Positions 57,141 to 64,000 of a stretch of DNA of 64,000 bases are shown in pieces. Location of the stretch: contig NZ_CP115920.1 in the NCBI RefSeq assembly GCF_040412085.2, positions 1,364,001-1,428,000 of the forward strand, written 5' to 3'. Source of the stretch: Vibrio sp. CB1-14 (GTDB lineage: Bacteria > Pseudomonadota > Gammaproteobacteria > Enterobacterales > Vibrionaceae). Position 1 is the first letter of the stretch; each line of letters begins with the position of its first letter. A program made the position numbers and the translations under genes. The notes under the pieces are model-generated. The model had not been told where the DNA came from. It was given only the letters and a program-made list of their open reading frames with translations, and did not search any database.

Positions 57141-58641
57141 TGTCTTCGGCTTCCCATGCTTGTTTTTTACGATATACGGTGGAAGGGCTGAGTTCTAGTA
57201 ACACCGCTGCATTGAGTACATTACCATCGCAGTAGTCAATGGCTTGCTGAATGGTCTCACGCTCTATTTGCCACATCGGACGAATGGTCACCCCCTGAGC
57301 GTTGCTTAGTTCTGCATTTGGCGGGGTGTTACTAACTGCGCTCTCCATTGACATAGAAGTAGAGGCCATTTCAGGAGCTGCTTCTACTATCGGGCTAGGC
57401 GCTGGGCTGGTCTGCTGTACGACAGAAAGTCGGCTATTGGGTGCGTGCGAGGCCGATGGTTTAGTTGCAGTTGAAGCCATGACTTCGGGTGGTAGATGTG
57501 ATACTCCGAGAGACTTTTCATCATTAAGCACCACAATATTACGGATAATATTTTGCAGCTGACGCACGTTGCCCGGCCAAGTATAGCGTTTCAGATAGCG
57601 CTGTGCTTCCTTCGCTATGGTTTCAAACTTGCGTCCATCTTGCTTAGAATAGATACGTAGGAAATGTTCGGCTAGCGTGACGATGTCACGGTCACGCTCT
57701 CGAAGTGGCGGCATATGGATGGGAACAACGTGGACGCGATAGTAAAGATCTTCTCTAAAGCGGCCTTCTTGAACCTCTAAAAGTGGGTCACGATTGGTCG
57801 CGCAGATAATGCGGACATCTACTTTGTGCTCTTTGGTCGCTCCCAGAGGTGTGAAAGTGCCTGTTTGTAGAAAGCGCAGCAGTTTTTTCTGCATTTCTAA
57901 ATCCATTTCACAAAGCTCATCCAAGAATAAAGTGCCACCGTCAGCGAGCGAGGCGGCGCCTTTACGGTCAGTTGCTGCACCAGTAAAGGCGCCTTTAACA
58001 TGACCAAACACTTCGCTTTCCATCAGATCTTTGGGAATAGCACCGCAGTTGATAGCAACAAATGCCTTGTCTTTGCGGTTACTTTCATTGTGAATGGCAT
58101 TGGCGCAAACCTCCTTACCTGTGCCACTTTCACCAATGATAAATACACTGGCGTTAGTGTCGGAGACCGCATCAATGATTTTATATACCCCCTGCATTGG
58201 GATACTGGCACCAATAAAATCGTGGAAGCGTTCGCGATCCATTTTTTGCTGAATATCATCCAGCATGGTTTCAAGCTCAGCTTGCTTAAGGTGGATCTGG
58301 ATCGAGGTTTTGAGTCTGTCAGCGCGGATGGGTTTCTCTAGGAAATCTTTCGCGCCTTTTTGAATTAACTTCACTGCCGTGTCTACGCTACCGTGCGCGG
58401 TAACGACCACAACGGGAATGCTAATATTCTTCTCTTCAAGCCACTCCAAAATCTCGTCCCCTTGCATATCGGGTAGCTGAAGATCGAGGATGATAAGAGA
58501 AGGGATCGTACGTTCAAGTATGCGCTTTGCTTCACCGCCTGTTGCGGCATGAAGTAAGTCGAAAGGTTCATTCTTTAAGTATTGTTTGTAGAGAACGGCG
58601 AGAGAAGACGAGTCCTCTACCAAGAGTACCTTGGGTGTCAT
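57130..58641 (-). CDS. sypG: SypG, sigma54-dependent response regulator
   Basis: A 503-residue NtrC-type activator. The receiver (1-115) has acidic ED at 9-10 and phosphoacceptor D53, the same number as in V. fischeri SypG. The AAA+ domain carries Walker A GESGTGKE at 170-177, the sigma54-contact loop GAFTGA at 217-222 and Walker B FLDE at 239-242. A Ser/Pro-rich linker of about 60 residues leads to a Fis-type helix-turn-helix at the C-terminus. It should activate the sigma54 promoters in this locus. No cognate sensor kinase (SypF) is encoded here. It overlaps sypH and lies 130 bp after sypD. Confidence 0.93.
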   Translation of the reverse strand: MTPKVLLVEDSSSLAVLYKQYLKNEPFDLLHAATGGEAKRILERTIPSLIILDLQLPDMQGDEILEWLEEKNISIPVVVVTAHGSVDTAVKLIQKGAKDFLEKPIRADRLKTSIQIHLKQAELETMLDDIQQKMDRERFHDFIGASIPMQGVYKIIDAVSDTNASVFIIGESGTGKEVCANAIHNESNRKDKAFVAINCGAIPKDLMESEVFGHVKGAFTGAATDRKGAASLADGGTLFLDELCEMDLEMQKKLLRFLQTGTFTPLGATKEHKVDVRIICATNRDPLLEVQEGRFREDLYYRVHVVPIHMPPLRERDRDIVTLAEHFLRIYSKQDGRKFETIAKEAQRYLKRYTWPGNVRQLQNIIRNIVVLNDEKSLGVSHLPPEVMASTATKPSASHAPNSRLSVVQQTSPAPSPIVEAAPEMASTSMSMESAVSNTPPNAELSNAQGVTIRPMWQIERETIQQAIDYCDGNVLNAAVLLELSPSTVYRKKQAWEAEDSAS

Positions 58642-58755
58642 ACTTACAATCCTTTGTTTGATTAGGCGCTGTTCTTTTAATGATAGTACATATTGTCAAA
58701 TTGCAACAAAGTATCGTCTGTTAAGGTACTGAATAATAACAATTTGACCAGGAGT

Positions 58756-58770
58756 TTCTCAAAATGAGTG
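58756..58770 (-). promoter_or_regulatory. SypG-type enhancer motif upstream of sypG
   Basis: TTCTCAAAATGAGTG matches the motif before the other syp promoters. It lies 115-129 bp before the sypG ATG. I found no sigma54 promoter in the gap, so its use is uncertain. Confidence 0.5.
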
Positions 58771-58771
58771 C

Positions 58772-59488
58772 TCAAATCGATTGAGATAGGAAGCGGTTAT
58801 TACGAACTTTGGTTTTCATCCAGTTGGTTACACGATTGGGTAGCCAGCTCAAGCGATCGATTTCTCTACAAATCTCACTGGCAAGAGAAGGTTGATCTCG
58901 ATAGTTGAGCACGGAACCCAGCAGTTGAACTGACGTGGCGTCATTTAATATTTGTGTCGCTTCAGTCACCTGATTGGTCATAGTGACGCCGCTTAGTACC
59001 ACTAAATAGGTGCCGTCGCAGGCATTGGCTACGACTTGAGCCGGTATATTGTTTTGATTAACGTTGAGAATGGGGGAAGTATCAAACACGACGCGGTCAT
59101 ATTCTTCCAACCAACGCTCTGTTTGCTTGCGAAGCTGAATTGGGTCTTTAAACTGCAAACGTGTTTTCGGGTCGCTTGGTACACTGACACCCAAAAATAC
59201 TTTGGGAGACGAGGAGTCACTGTTTTGCTCCTGAAGTAATTGACTAGAGGTATCACTGTTTTCCGAAGGTATATTAAAATCGAGTGGTACTAAACTAGGT
59301 CGAAACACATTTAAATCGACGAGCAGTGTTTTGTAGCCAGCCAGCAGATAACGTTCGGTTAGCGCTTTTGCTAGTGTTGTCGTACCTTCTCCACTATTAC
59401 AAGCGGTCAGGCAAATAGAGCGGCACTGCTTTAACTCGGCATTTAGATACAGCTCTTCAATCTCAGCATGAGTGGCAGGTATCGTCAT
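58772..59488 (-). CDS. sypD: SypD-like BY-kinase/CpsD-type ATPase
   Basis: A 238-residue cytoplasmic P-loop ATPase of the bacterial tyrosine kinase family. Walker A is TACNSGEGTTTLAKA near residue 27, Walker A' LLVDLNVFRP near 56, and Walker B RVVFDTSPIL near 133. It should act with the membrane protein SypO. The C-terminus (VTNWMKTKVRNNRFLSQSI) has no tyrosine cluster, unlike Wzc or CapB. The ATG at 59488 shares one base with the sypC stop; the GTG one codon earlier is less likely. Confidence 0.85.
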   Translation of the reverse strand: MTIPATHAEIEELYLNAELKQCRSICLTACNSGEGTTTLAKALTERYLLAGYKTLLVDLNVFRPSLVPLDFNIPSENSDTSSQLLQEQNSDSSSPKVFLGVSVPSDPKTRLQFKDPIQLRKQTERWLEEYDRVVFDTSPILNVNQNNIPAQVVANACDGTYLVVLSGVTMTNQVTEATQILNDATSVQLLGSVLNYRDQPSLASEICREIDRLSWLPNRVTNWMKTKVRNNRFLSQSI

Positions 59489-61593
59489 CACAGGGCTCCG
59501 ATAATAGCAATTGTCGAAACGATTCGGAAAATATCGGTGAGACCTAGGCGTGCTTGCTCAGCAAAGCTGTTGCGGCGATCGGGTACATAAACGGTATCGC
59601 CAGCGCGAAGTACAGGTAGCATTCGAATGTCTGCTGTTTTACTAAACTCAACTAAATCAAATGAGCGAGCTTGCCCTTGGCAGCACGACATATTGACGAT
59701 GCTGATTTTACTGACATAAGCACGCTCATCCGGCCCGCCAGCTTCGGCTAAGATATCTAAAATTGTCATGTTGTCATTAAACACATAACGGCCTGGGCTT
59801 TTCACTGCACCAAGTACTCGAACCGTTTTTTCTTTCGGTTTATCAAGCCAGTTCTTGTTTTTCTCCGGGACATAGATGGTGTCACCCGGTTTCACTAGCG
59901 GTAAAATGGACTCATCACCTGTTTCAAAGTAAGTCGACAAATTGAGCCTACTTACTTTTGCATAAGGCTTGTCGCGATGTGTCACACGAATGTTGTGAAT
60001 GTCGGCGTCTTTGGTTGGTCCATCTGCAGCTGAGAGAATATCGAGGAAATGCATCTCATTGGTAAAGCGATAGCGGCCAGGCGCATTGACTTGACCAAAT
60101 ACGTAGATGGAGGCGTCAGAGCTTTGTCTTACCCACTGAGCTTTGTTGTCAGAAGGGTCTTGCGGAAGATCGTGTACCCTTACTACCGCGCCCGCGCCAA
60201 TAAAAGGCAGCTCAGATTGTGGAGCGCCTTTTTTAATAAACTCATCGAGGTTAAACACAACGGTTTTTCCGCCGTTTGCCACTTCGATTTTAGAGGTGTC
60301 TGCTCGCCCTTTCGGACCTCCAACGTGTGCCAACAAATCCATCAGATCCATTTCATCTGACCATTCGATGCGACCGGGTCTTACTACTTCGCCAATGACA
60401 TTAACAGCGCGGTCAGGTGAGATTTTTAACCATGACTTTTCATTGATATCTGTTTTCTCTGGTACAAAAATCGCATCACCAGCTTCAATAAGGGGCGCTT
60501 GAGCAGTGCTTAGACCTTCGGTGTAAGCTGTCAGATCAAAAGGTATAATTGAACCGTCAGATTTAATCACACGCATTTGACGAGATTCTGCAAAACGCGT
60601 TGGGCCGCCGGCATTGGCCAGAATATCCATAAATGTCGCGCCGGGCTTACCCTCGAACGCACCTGGTGCTGCAACTTCACCCATGACATAAACGGTGTTC
60701 GAGCCGGATTTAATTTCCTCTTCCTGCTTAGGTACAAAGATGGTTGCGCCTGGCTGCAATGGCGGGAGTAGTGAGGTGTCACCACTGTCTAAGTAGCGTT
60801 TTAAGTTGAAAAGAATAGGGGAGTTATTGCTGATAACTCGAATTTGCTCGACGCTGGCATAACGTGTGACACCGCCTGCACGCATGAGTACATCGACAAG
60901 ATCGGTATTGGCTTTGTAAGAAAAAGAGCCCGGTGCGTTGACCTCACCAAACACCTTGATCGCTTGACGTGAGTCTGCACTGTCTCCAGAGTCGGCGAGC
61001 TTTGCTGCGTCAAACTCTTGCTCAACATTACCAACAAGCGGTGAAGCAGGGACAAAAAGGATATCTAAGGACTCCAGTGCGGGTAGGTCGCTGTCATCAC
61101 CAGTATCAAGGAACTGTTTGTAATCAAACTCAATGCGATCTGCGCCGCGGCGGTGAATCATTTTATTGAGCTGCGCCCCGGCTCTCAGGCCGCCAGCGGC
61201 TTGCAGAGCCATTTGTACGTTTGAGTTGTAAGGGATGGTGTACTCCCCGGGCGCCTCAACATAACCCTGTACGGAAATCAGGATCTGACGCTGGGCGATG
61301 AACACTTTGACGTTGCTGGTATCGCGAAAGATCGTGCCAAGGGCATCAACTACGACAGACTCAAGCTGGGTTTCATCAAATCCGGCGACGAAGACTCGCC
61401 CGACTTCAGGAAGATTGATACGACCGCGTTTGTCGACTTGAAATGCTCGGTTAAGGCTCGACTCTCCGGGTAGATCAACTTGGATAAGGTCGCCAACTTG
61501 AACATTTTTTTCGTCGGCGAGTGCAGCAGGGCTGAGCACAACGACGATCATTGCCAATAGCAGTGTTGCTAGGGTATTGAGAAGCTTCATCAT
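59488..61593 (-). CDS. sypC: SypC-like polysaccharide export protein (Wza family, multi-SLBB)
   Basis: A 701-residue exported protein. The signal peptide ends at about residue 26 (SPAALA) without a lipobox. A Poly_export domain follows (VQVGDLIQVDLPGE, GRINLPEVGRV), then six SLBB-like repeats with the V-x-G-x-V-x-x-PG pattern (VQGYVEAPG, VFGEVNAPG, VMGEVAAPG, VIGEVVRPG, VFGQVNAPG, VLGAVKSPG) and a hydrophobic C-terminal helix. It is nearly twice the length of Wza. It would form the periplasm-spanning export channel. The ATGA overlap couples it to sypB. Confidence 0.9.
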   Translation of the reverse strand: MMKLLNTLATLLLAMIVVVLSPAALADEKNVQVGDLIQVDLPGESSLNRAFQVDKRGRINLPEVGRVFVAGFDETQLESVVVDALGTIFRDTSNVKVFIAQRQILISVQGYVEAPGEYTIPYNSNVQMALQAAGGLRAGAQLNKMIHRRGADRIEFDYKQFLDTGDDSDLPALESLDILFVPASPLVGNVEQEFDAAKLADSGDSADSRQAIKVFGEVNAPGSFSYKANTDLVDVLMRAGGVTRYASVEQIRVISNNSPILFNLKRYLDSGDTSLLPPLQPGATIFVPKQEEEIKSGSNTVYVMGEVAAPGAFEGKPGATFMDILANAGGPTRFAESRQMRVIKSDGSIIPFDLTAYTEGLSTAQAPLIEAGDAIFVPEKTDINEKSWLKISPDRAVNVIGEVVRPGRIEWSDEMDLMDLLAHVGGPKGRADTSKIEVANGGKTVVFNLDEFIKKGAPQSELPFIGAGAVVRVHDLPQDPSDNKAQWVRQSSDASIYVFGQVNAPGRYRFTNEMHFLDILSAADGPTKDADIHNIRVTHRDKPYAKVSRLNLSTYFETGDESILPLVKPGDTIYVPEKNKNWLDKPKEKTVRVLGAVKSPGRYVFNDNMTILDILAEAGGPDERAYVSKISIVNMSCCQGQARSFDLVEFSKTADIRMLPVLRAGDTVYVPDRRNSFAEQARLGLTDIFRIVSTIAIIGAL

Positions 61594-62465
61594 TGTGCTC
61601 CTTTGTTAGCAGCTCCATTTCCAGTACGGCTACTTTCTGTTGTGCTATAACTTTCTGTAGCGTTATAGTTATCAGCAATGACATCAACGCTTACGCGTCG
61701 GTTGGTGAGCATGACGCCCGGTGTGTTTCCTTGATACAAGGGCAGCTCTTCACCTAAAGAATGTGTATCGATTCGATTAGGCGCTAATCCAAAGATAGTA
61801 AGGTAACGTTTTACTTGTTGCGCACGTCCTTTGGCGATTCGCTCGTTGTATTCTTTAGTCCCGGTCGCATCGGCGTGGCCTGTGACCGACAGTCGAATGT
61901 TCGGATACTGTTTTAAAATGTTAGCTGCCTCTGCTAAGTGACCCATATATTTAGGGTTAACTTCAATCGAGTCATAGGCAAACTGGTTGTCGACGTTTAA
62001 AAGGTTGTATATGCGTCTTACCACCGACATTTGGTCATCAAATGCCGCTCCTTTCGCTGGTGGTGCGCAGGTTGCTTGACTTAATACGTAGTCTAGTCGT
62101 AGCTCTAGGTCGTTCAATTTTTTTCGCTGAATAACGATGTCGTTGGCGGCGTCAATCCATAGACCGCCCTCAAGCTCTCGTGCGATACGGTTTTGCTTCT
62201 CCTGAGCTTGCAATACTGCGGCAGGAAAGCACCATTGAGCGCCTTCTTGGATGAGAGAATCTAAGTGGAGTTTGGTCAGTTTCCAATCGAAGCGTAGCCC
62301 ATGCTCCGGACCGAGTGGTTCATCAGGCATGACAGGTGAAAAGTCGGATCCTACATATTGTTCAGCAATGCCTCCGGTTCCATCATCAGGATAACTGGTA
62401 CATGCAACCAGAAGACTTGCCAAAATACAGGTTAATGCTTGTTTAATACCCGTGTTTACTTCCAT
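61590..62465 (-). CDS. sypB: SypB-like OmpA-family lipoprotein
   Basis: A 291-residue lipoprotein: the signal peptide ends in lipobox LVAC (Cys about residue 22). A poorly conserved middle region precedes the C-terminal OmpA/peptidoglycan-binding domain at about 165-265, with LSVTGHADATGTKEYNERIAKGRAQQV and a late TNRRVSVDV. It probably ties the export machine to the cell wall. It follows sypA by 46 bp and overlaps sypC. Confidence 0.87.
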   Translation of the reverse strand: MEVNTGIKQALTCILASLLVACTSYPDDGTGGIAEQYVGSDFSPVMPDEPLGPEHGLRFDWKLTKLHLDSLIQEGAQWCFPAAVLQAQEKQNRIARELEGGLWIDAANDIVIQRKKLNDLELRLDYVLSQATCAPPAKGAAFDDQMSVVRRIYNLLNVDNQFAYDSIEVNPKYMGHLAEAANILKQYPNIRLSVTGHADATGTKEYNERIAKGRAQQVKRYLTIFGLAPNRIDTHSLGEELPLYQGNTPGVMLTNRRVSVDVIADNYNATESYSTTESSRTGNGAANKGAQ

Positions 62466-62511
62466 GTAGTGACCACCTATTTTGCCAACTTTTTAGTCTA
62501 ATATTTTGAGG

Positions 62512-62844
62512 CTATAAGTACTCGTTGCTGGCGTGAGTATTGACTGGAATCGCCTGACCAATTCGAAGTAACTTTATGATTTGCAGGGGCTGTCCTGTGA
62601 CATTTTCCAGACGCATTTTTCGTTCACGTTCAACGAGTCGCTTATACAAATAAACAATAGCACCGATGCCAGAAGAATCCATAAAGCGCACTTGTTCTAG
62701 GTCGATTTCCACTTCTTGGTGTCCATCATTGTGAATGATGTCATCAATTTGAGCTTGAGCCGATCGGCTGCCTCGAGCATCAAAATCGCCTAAAACTTTT
62801 ACTTGAAGGGTTTGAGTGTTGGTTTCTGCTTTTAGTAGTTCCAT
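62512..62844 (-). CDS. sypA: SypA-like STAS-domain protein
   Basis: A 110-residue single STAS domain, the fold of anti-sigma factor antagonists. The phosphorylatable-serine region is intact: VRFMDSSGIGAIVYLYKRL with serines at 57-58; in V. fischeri, SypA is controlled by phosphorylation at serine 56 by SypE. No SypE gene lies in this locus. I start at ATG 62844 (GAGGAC upstream), since the longer frame would begin inside the promoter. It is the first gene of the locus. Confidence 0.9.
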   Translation of the reverse strand: MELLKAETNTQTLQVKVLGDFDARGSRSAQAQIDDIIHNDGHQEVEIDLEQVRFMDSSGIGAIVYLYKRLVERERKMRLENVTGQPLQIIKLLRIGQAIPVNTHASNEYL

Positions 62845-62893
62845 GGTCTTGTCCTCGTCCTGAATGGCCAAATTGTTTCTACACTGATTAGAT

Positions 62894-62909
62894 TGCATGG
62901 AGTGTGCCA
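62894..62909 (-). promoter_or_regulatory. Sigma54 promoter for sypA-B-C-D(-G-H)
   Basis: Minus strand TGGCACACTCCATGCA fits TGGCAC-N5-TTGCA with one mismatch, 50 bp before the sypA ATG. Confidence 0.87.
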
Positions 62910-62958
62910 ATTATTTAGCTGTTTACATTCAATGGCTTAGGTGTGTTCTGGTGTGTGT

Positions 62959-62993
62959 TTATCAAATTGAACTCGTGATTCTCAAATTGAAAA
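62959..62993 (-). promoter_or_regulatory. Tandem SypG-type enhancers for sypA
   Basis: TTATCAAATTGAACT (62959-62973) and TTCTCAAATTGAAAA (62979-62993) start exactly 20 bp apart, so they face the same side of the helix, about 50-85 bp upstream of the -24 element. Confidence 0.72.
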
Positions 62994-63076
62994 TCGAAAT
63001 TGCAGGGTGAGAAGTGAGAGAAATTTAGCGGAATGCGTTAAAGAAGTGAGTTGATTACAGCCACAAGTATGTTTAG

Positions 63077-63127
63077 CTTGCTCTACCACTCAGGCCGTTG
63101 GCAGGGCAGGCTAAGCGGCAGAGCAAG
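63077..63127. repeat. Inverted repeat at the end of the glycosyltransferase gene
   Basis: CTTGCTCT and AGAGCAAG bracket a 35-base GC-rich loop with further internal pairing. It ends 6 bp after the stop of the minus-strand gene. No T-run follows. Confidence 0.45.
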
Positions 63128-63133
63128 ATTCAT

Positions 63134-64000
63134 TTAATAGATGATGGCCGTTTTCACCATAGCCTTGAAGCGGCGAACGCTAGGGTAGGTGATGAAAGTT
63201 TGCACATGTTTTGCTGTGCGATGGAAATAACCTTTGTGCTGCGAAGCATACTCACAATAGGCGTCCATCAAACGCTCATCAACAAAGCGCTTTGCTTTAG
63301 AGCACTGAGCTTGAGCAAAGCTGACGTGACGCTGAGCAATCGTCTTCATCGCCTCAATGCGTTTTGGCACATTGGAAGAGACGCTGCCTTGGCGCATCAG
63401 GTAGTGCATACGAATTTCGTTGGTAAACGACACGTCGCCAGCTTCACTGAGCTTTAACCACAGATCCCAATCACTGGCACTTGGCAATTCACAGTCAAAC
63501 CCTTGTACTTGAAGGTAAGCATCACGTCGACACATGACCGAAGAAGTGCCGACAATATTCTCTTTAAAAAGCATCGCGGTTGCATGGTTTAGCATTTGAT
63601 AGCCGGTAGTGGCAGATTGCGATTCAATGTGGCGTTGAAACTCGGGCCAGTATTGAAAGCACGGAATGATAAACTCGTTAGCTTCATTGATATGCTCGTA
63701 ATTGGTAAAGCTGAGTACGCAATTTGGGTGCTCACTCATAAAAGCCACCTGTTCGGCGAGTTTACTGTGTGTCCACAAATCATCAGCATCTAAAAATGCT
63801 ATCCACTCACCTTTGGCTTGCGCTACGCCAAGATTGCGAGCGGCGCCAGGCCCTCCACGCTCACTTAGAATGAGTGAGATATGTGGATGGGTCTTACTTA
63901 ACTCAGTTAAGTACTCACGCGAACCGTCCGTGGAACCATCGTCAACGAACAGGATTTCGTAATGGGTATAAGTCTGCTGCTCAATGCTTTGTAAACACTG
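63134..64000 (-). CDS. Family 2 glycosyltransferase (5' end outside window)
   Basis: The reading frame is open to the right edge, so only the last 288 residues are seen. The GT-A core is clear: LFVDDGSTDGSREYL, GGPGAARNLGVAQAKGEW, the DxD-bearing WIAFLDADDLW, and later GFDCELPSASDWDLWLKLS. It is a soluble, non-processive type with a helical C-terminus. The TTG at 63778 is internal, not a start. It lies upstream of the sypA promoter but has its own stop 140 bp before the enhancers, so it belongs to a separate polysaccharide gene group to the right. Confidence 0.88.
   Translation of the reverse strand, partial: QCLQSIEQQTYTHYEILFVDDGSTDGSREYLTELSKTHPHISLILSERGGPGAARNLGVAQAKGEWIAFLDADDLWTHSKLAEQVAFMSEHPNCVLSFTNYEHINEANEFIIPCFQYWPEFQRHIESQSATTGYQMLNHATAMLFKENIVGTSSVMCRRDAYLQVQGFDCELPSASDWDLWLKLSEAGDVSFTNEIRMHYLMRQGSVSSNVPKRIEAMKTIAQRHVSFAQAQCSKAKRFVDERLMDAYCEYASQHKGYFHRTAKHVQTFITYPSVRRFKAMVKTAIIY

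Noticed and set aside
58642..58755. A sigma54 promoter for sypG
   Set aside because: I searched the gap for GG-N10-GC on the minus strand and found no acceptable match.
63134..63778. TTG at 63778 as the start of the rightmost glycosyltransferase
   Set aside because: The frame upstream to the window edge encodes the essential GT-A motifs (DDGSTDGS, FLDADD), so the gene begins outside the window.
1..64000. CRISPR arrays, tRNA or rRNA genes, prophage or integron sequences
   Set aside because: No regularly spaced repeats, cloverleaf sequences, phage structural genes or integrase genes were seen anywhere in the window.

Overview
The window is chromosomal DNA from a gammaproteobacterium, almost certainly a Vibrio. 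The order tfoY (behind a c-di-GMP-I riboswitch) - purR - torD / torR - elyC - cmoM - mukF-mukE-mukB matches what I recall of the Vibrio cholerae chromosome. The porin, dinG, glgC-glgA and syp-type genes fit the same genus. I see no rRNA, tRNA or CRISPR. Coding density is high and most transcription units end in clear intrinsic terminators.

Layout. 1-3075: end of a biotin operon (bioB partial, bioF, bioC, bioD). 3637-6313: glycogen synthesis (glgC, glgA). 6463-8257: an alpha/beta hydrolase converging on a DUF2007/TVP38 pair. 8378-12342: regulatory block with tfoY and its riboswitch, purR, torD and torR. 12634-15231: a large secreted GH18 chitinase sitting inside otherwise conserved gene order. 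15317-23640: elyC, cmoM and the MukBEF condensin. 23808-28256: pdxY, ybaM, priC, a TSUP permease and dinG. 28791-37210: envelope genes (porin, YccT-like protein, MMPL transporter, outer-membrane barrel, DUF4397 lipoprotein), a dCMP deaminase and a Sel1-repeat protein. 37243-38751: an IS50/Tn5-type insertion sequence with 9-bp target duplication and a doubly broken transposase, sitting in the loop of the Sel1 gene's terminator. 38814-39737: a PLP-dependent D-cysteine desulfhydrase/ACC deaminase homologue. 40184-47919: a complete arnBCADTEF operon for adding 4-amino-4-deoxy-L-arabinose to lipid A, interrupted by a 116-bp three-hairpin repeat. 47955-62844, all on the minus strand: a compact syp-type exopolysaccharide locus (A, B, C, D, G, H, L, M, N, O, P, Q, R). 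63134-64000: the start-truncated end of another glycosyltransferase.

How the genes work together. The right-hand 24 kb is a cell-surface remodelling region, with lipid A modification next to a biofilm-type polysaccharide. The syp genes carry their own control circuit. SypG is a sigma54 activator encoded in the locus. Four sigma54-type promoters (before sypA, sypL, sypM and sypP) each have a TTCTCA-type inverted motif 54-89 bp upstream, and a fifth copy lies before sypG. The locus lacks any visible sypE, sypF, sypI, sypJ or sypK, so phosphorylation input and flippase must come from elsewhere or work differently.

The most notable non-coding signals are the sigma54/enhancer code of the syp locus, the IS in the terminator loop (with its own inward-facing terminator), a perfect hairpin that hides the ribosome-binding site of the DUF4397 lipoprotein gene, the three-hairpin element inside the arn operon, and the tfoY riboswitch. 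The riboswitch and the syp circuit suggest that motility/biofilm decisions are prominent in this region.
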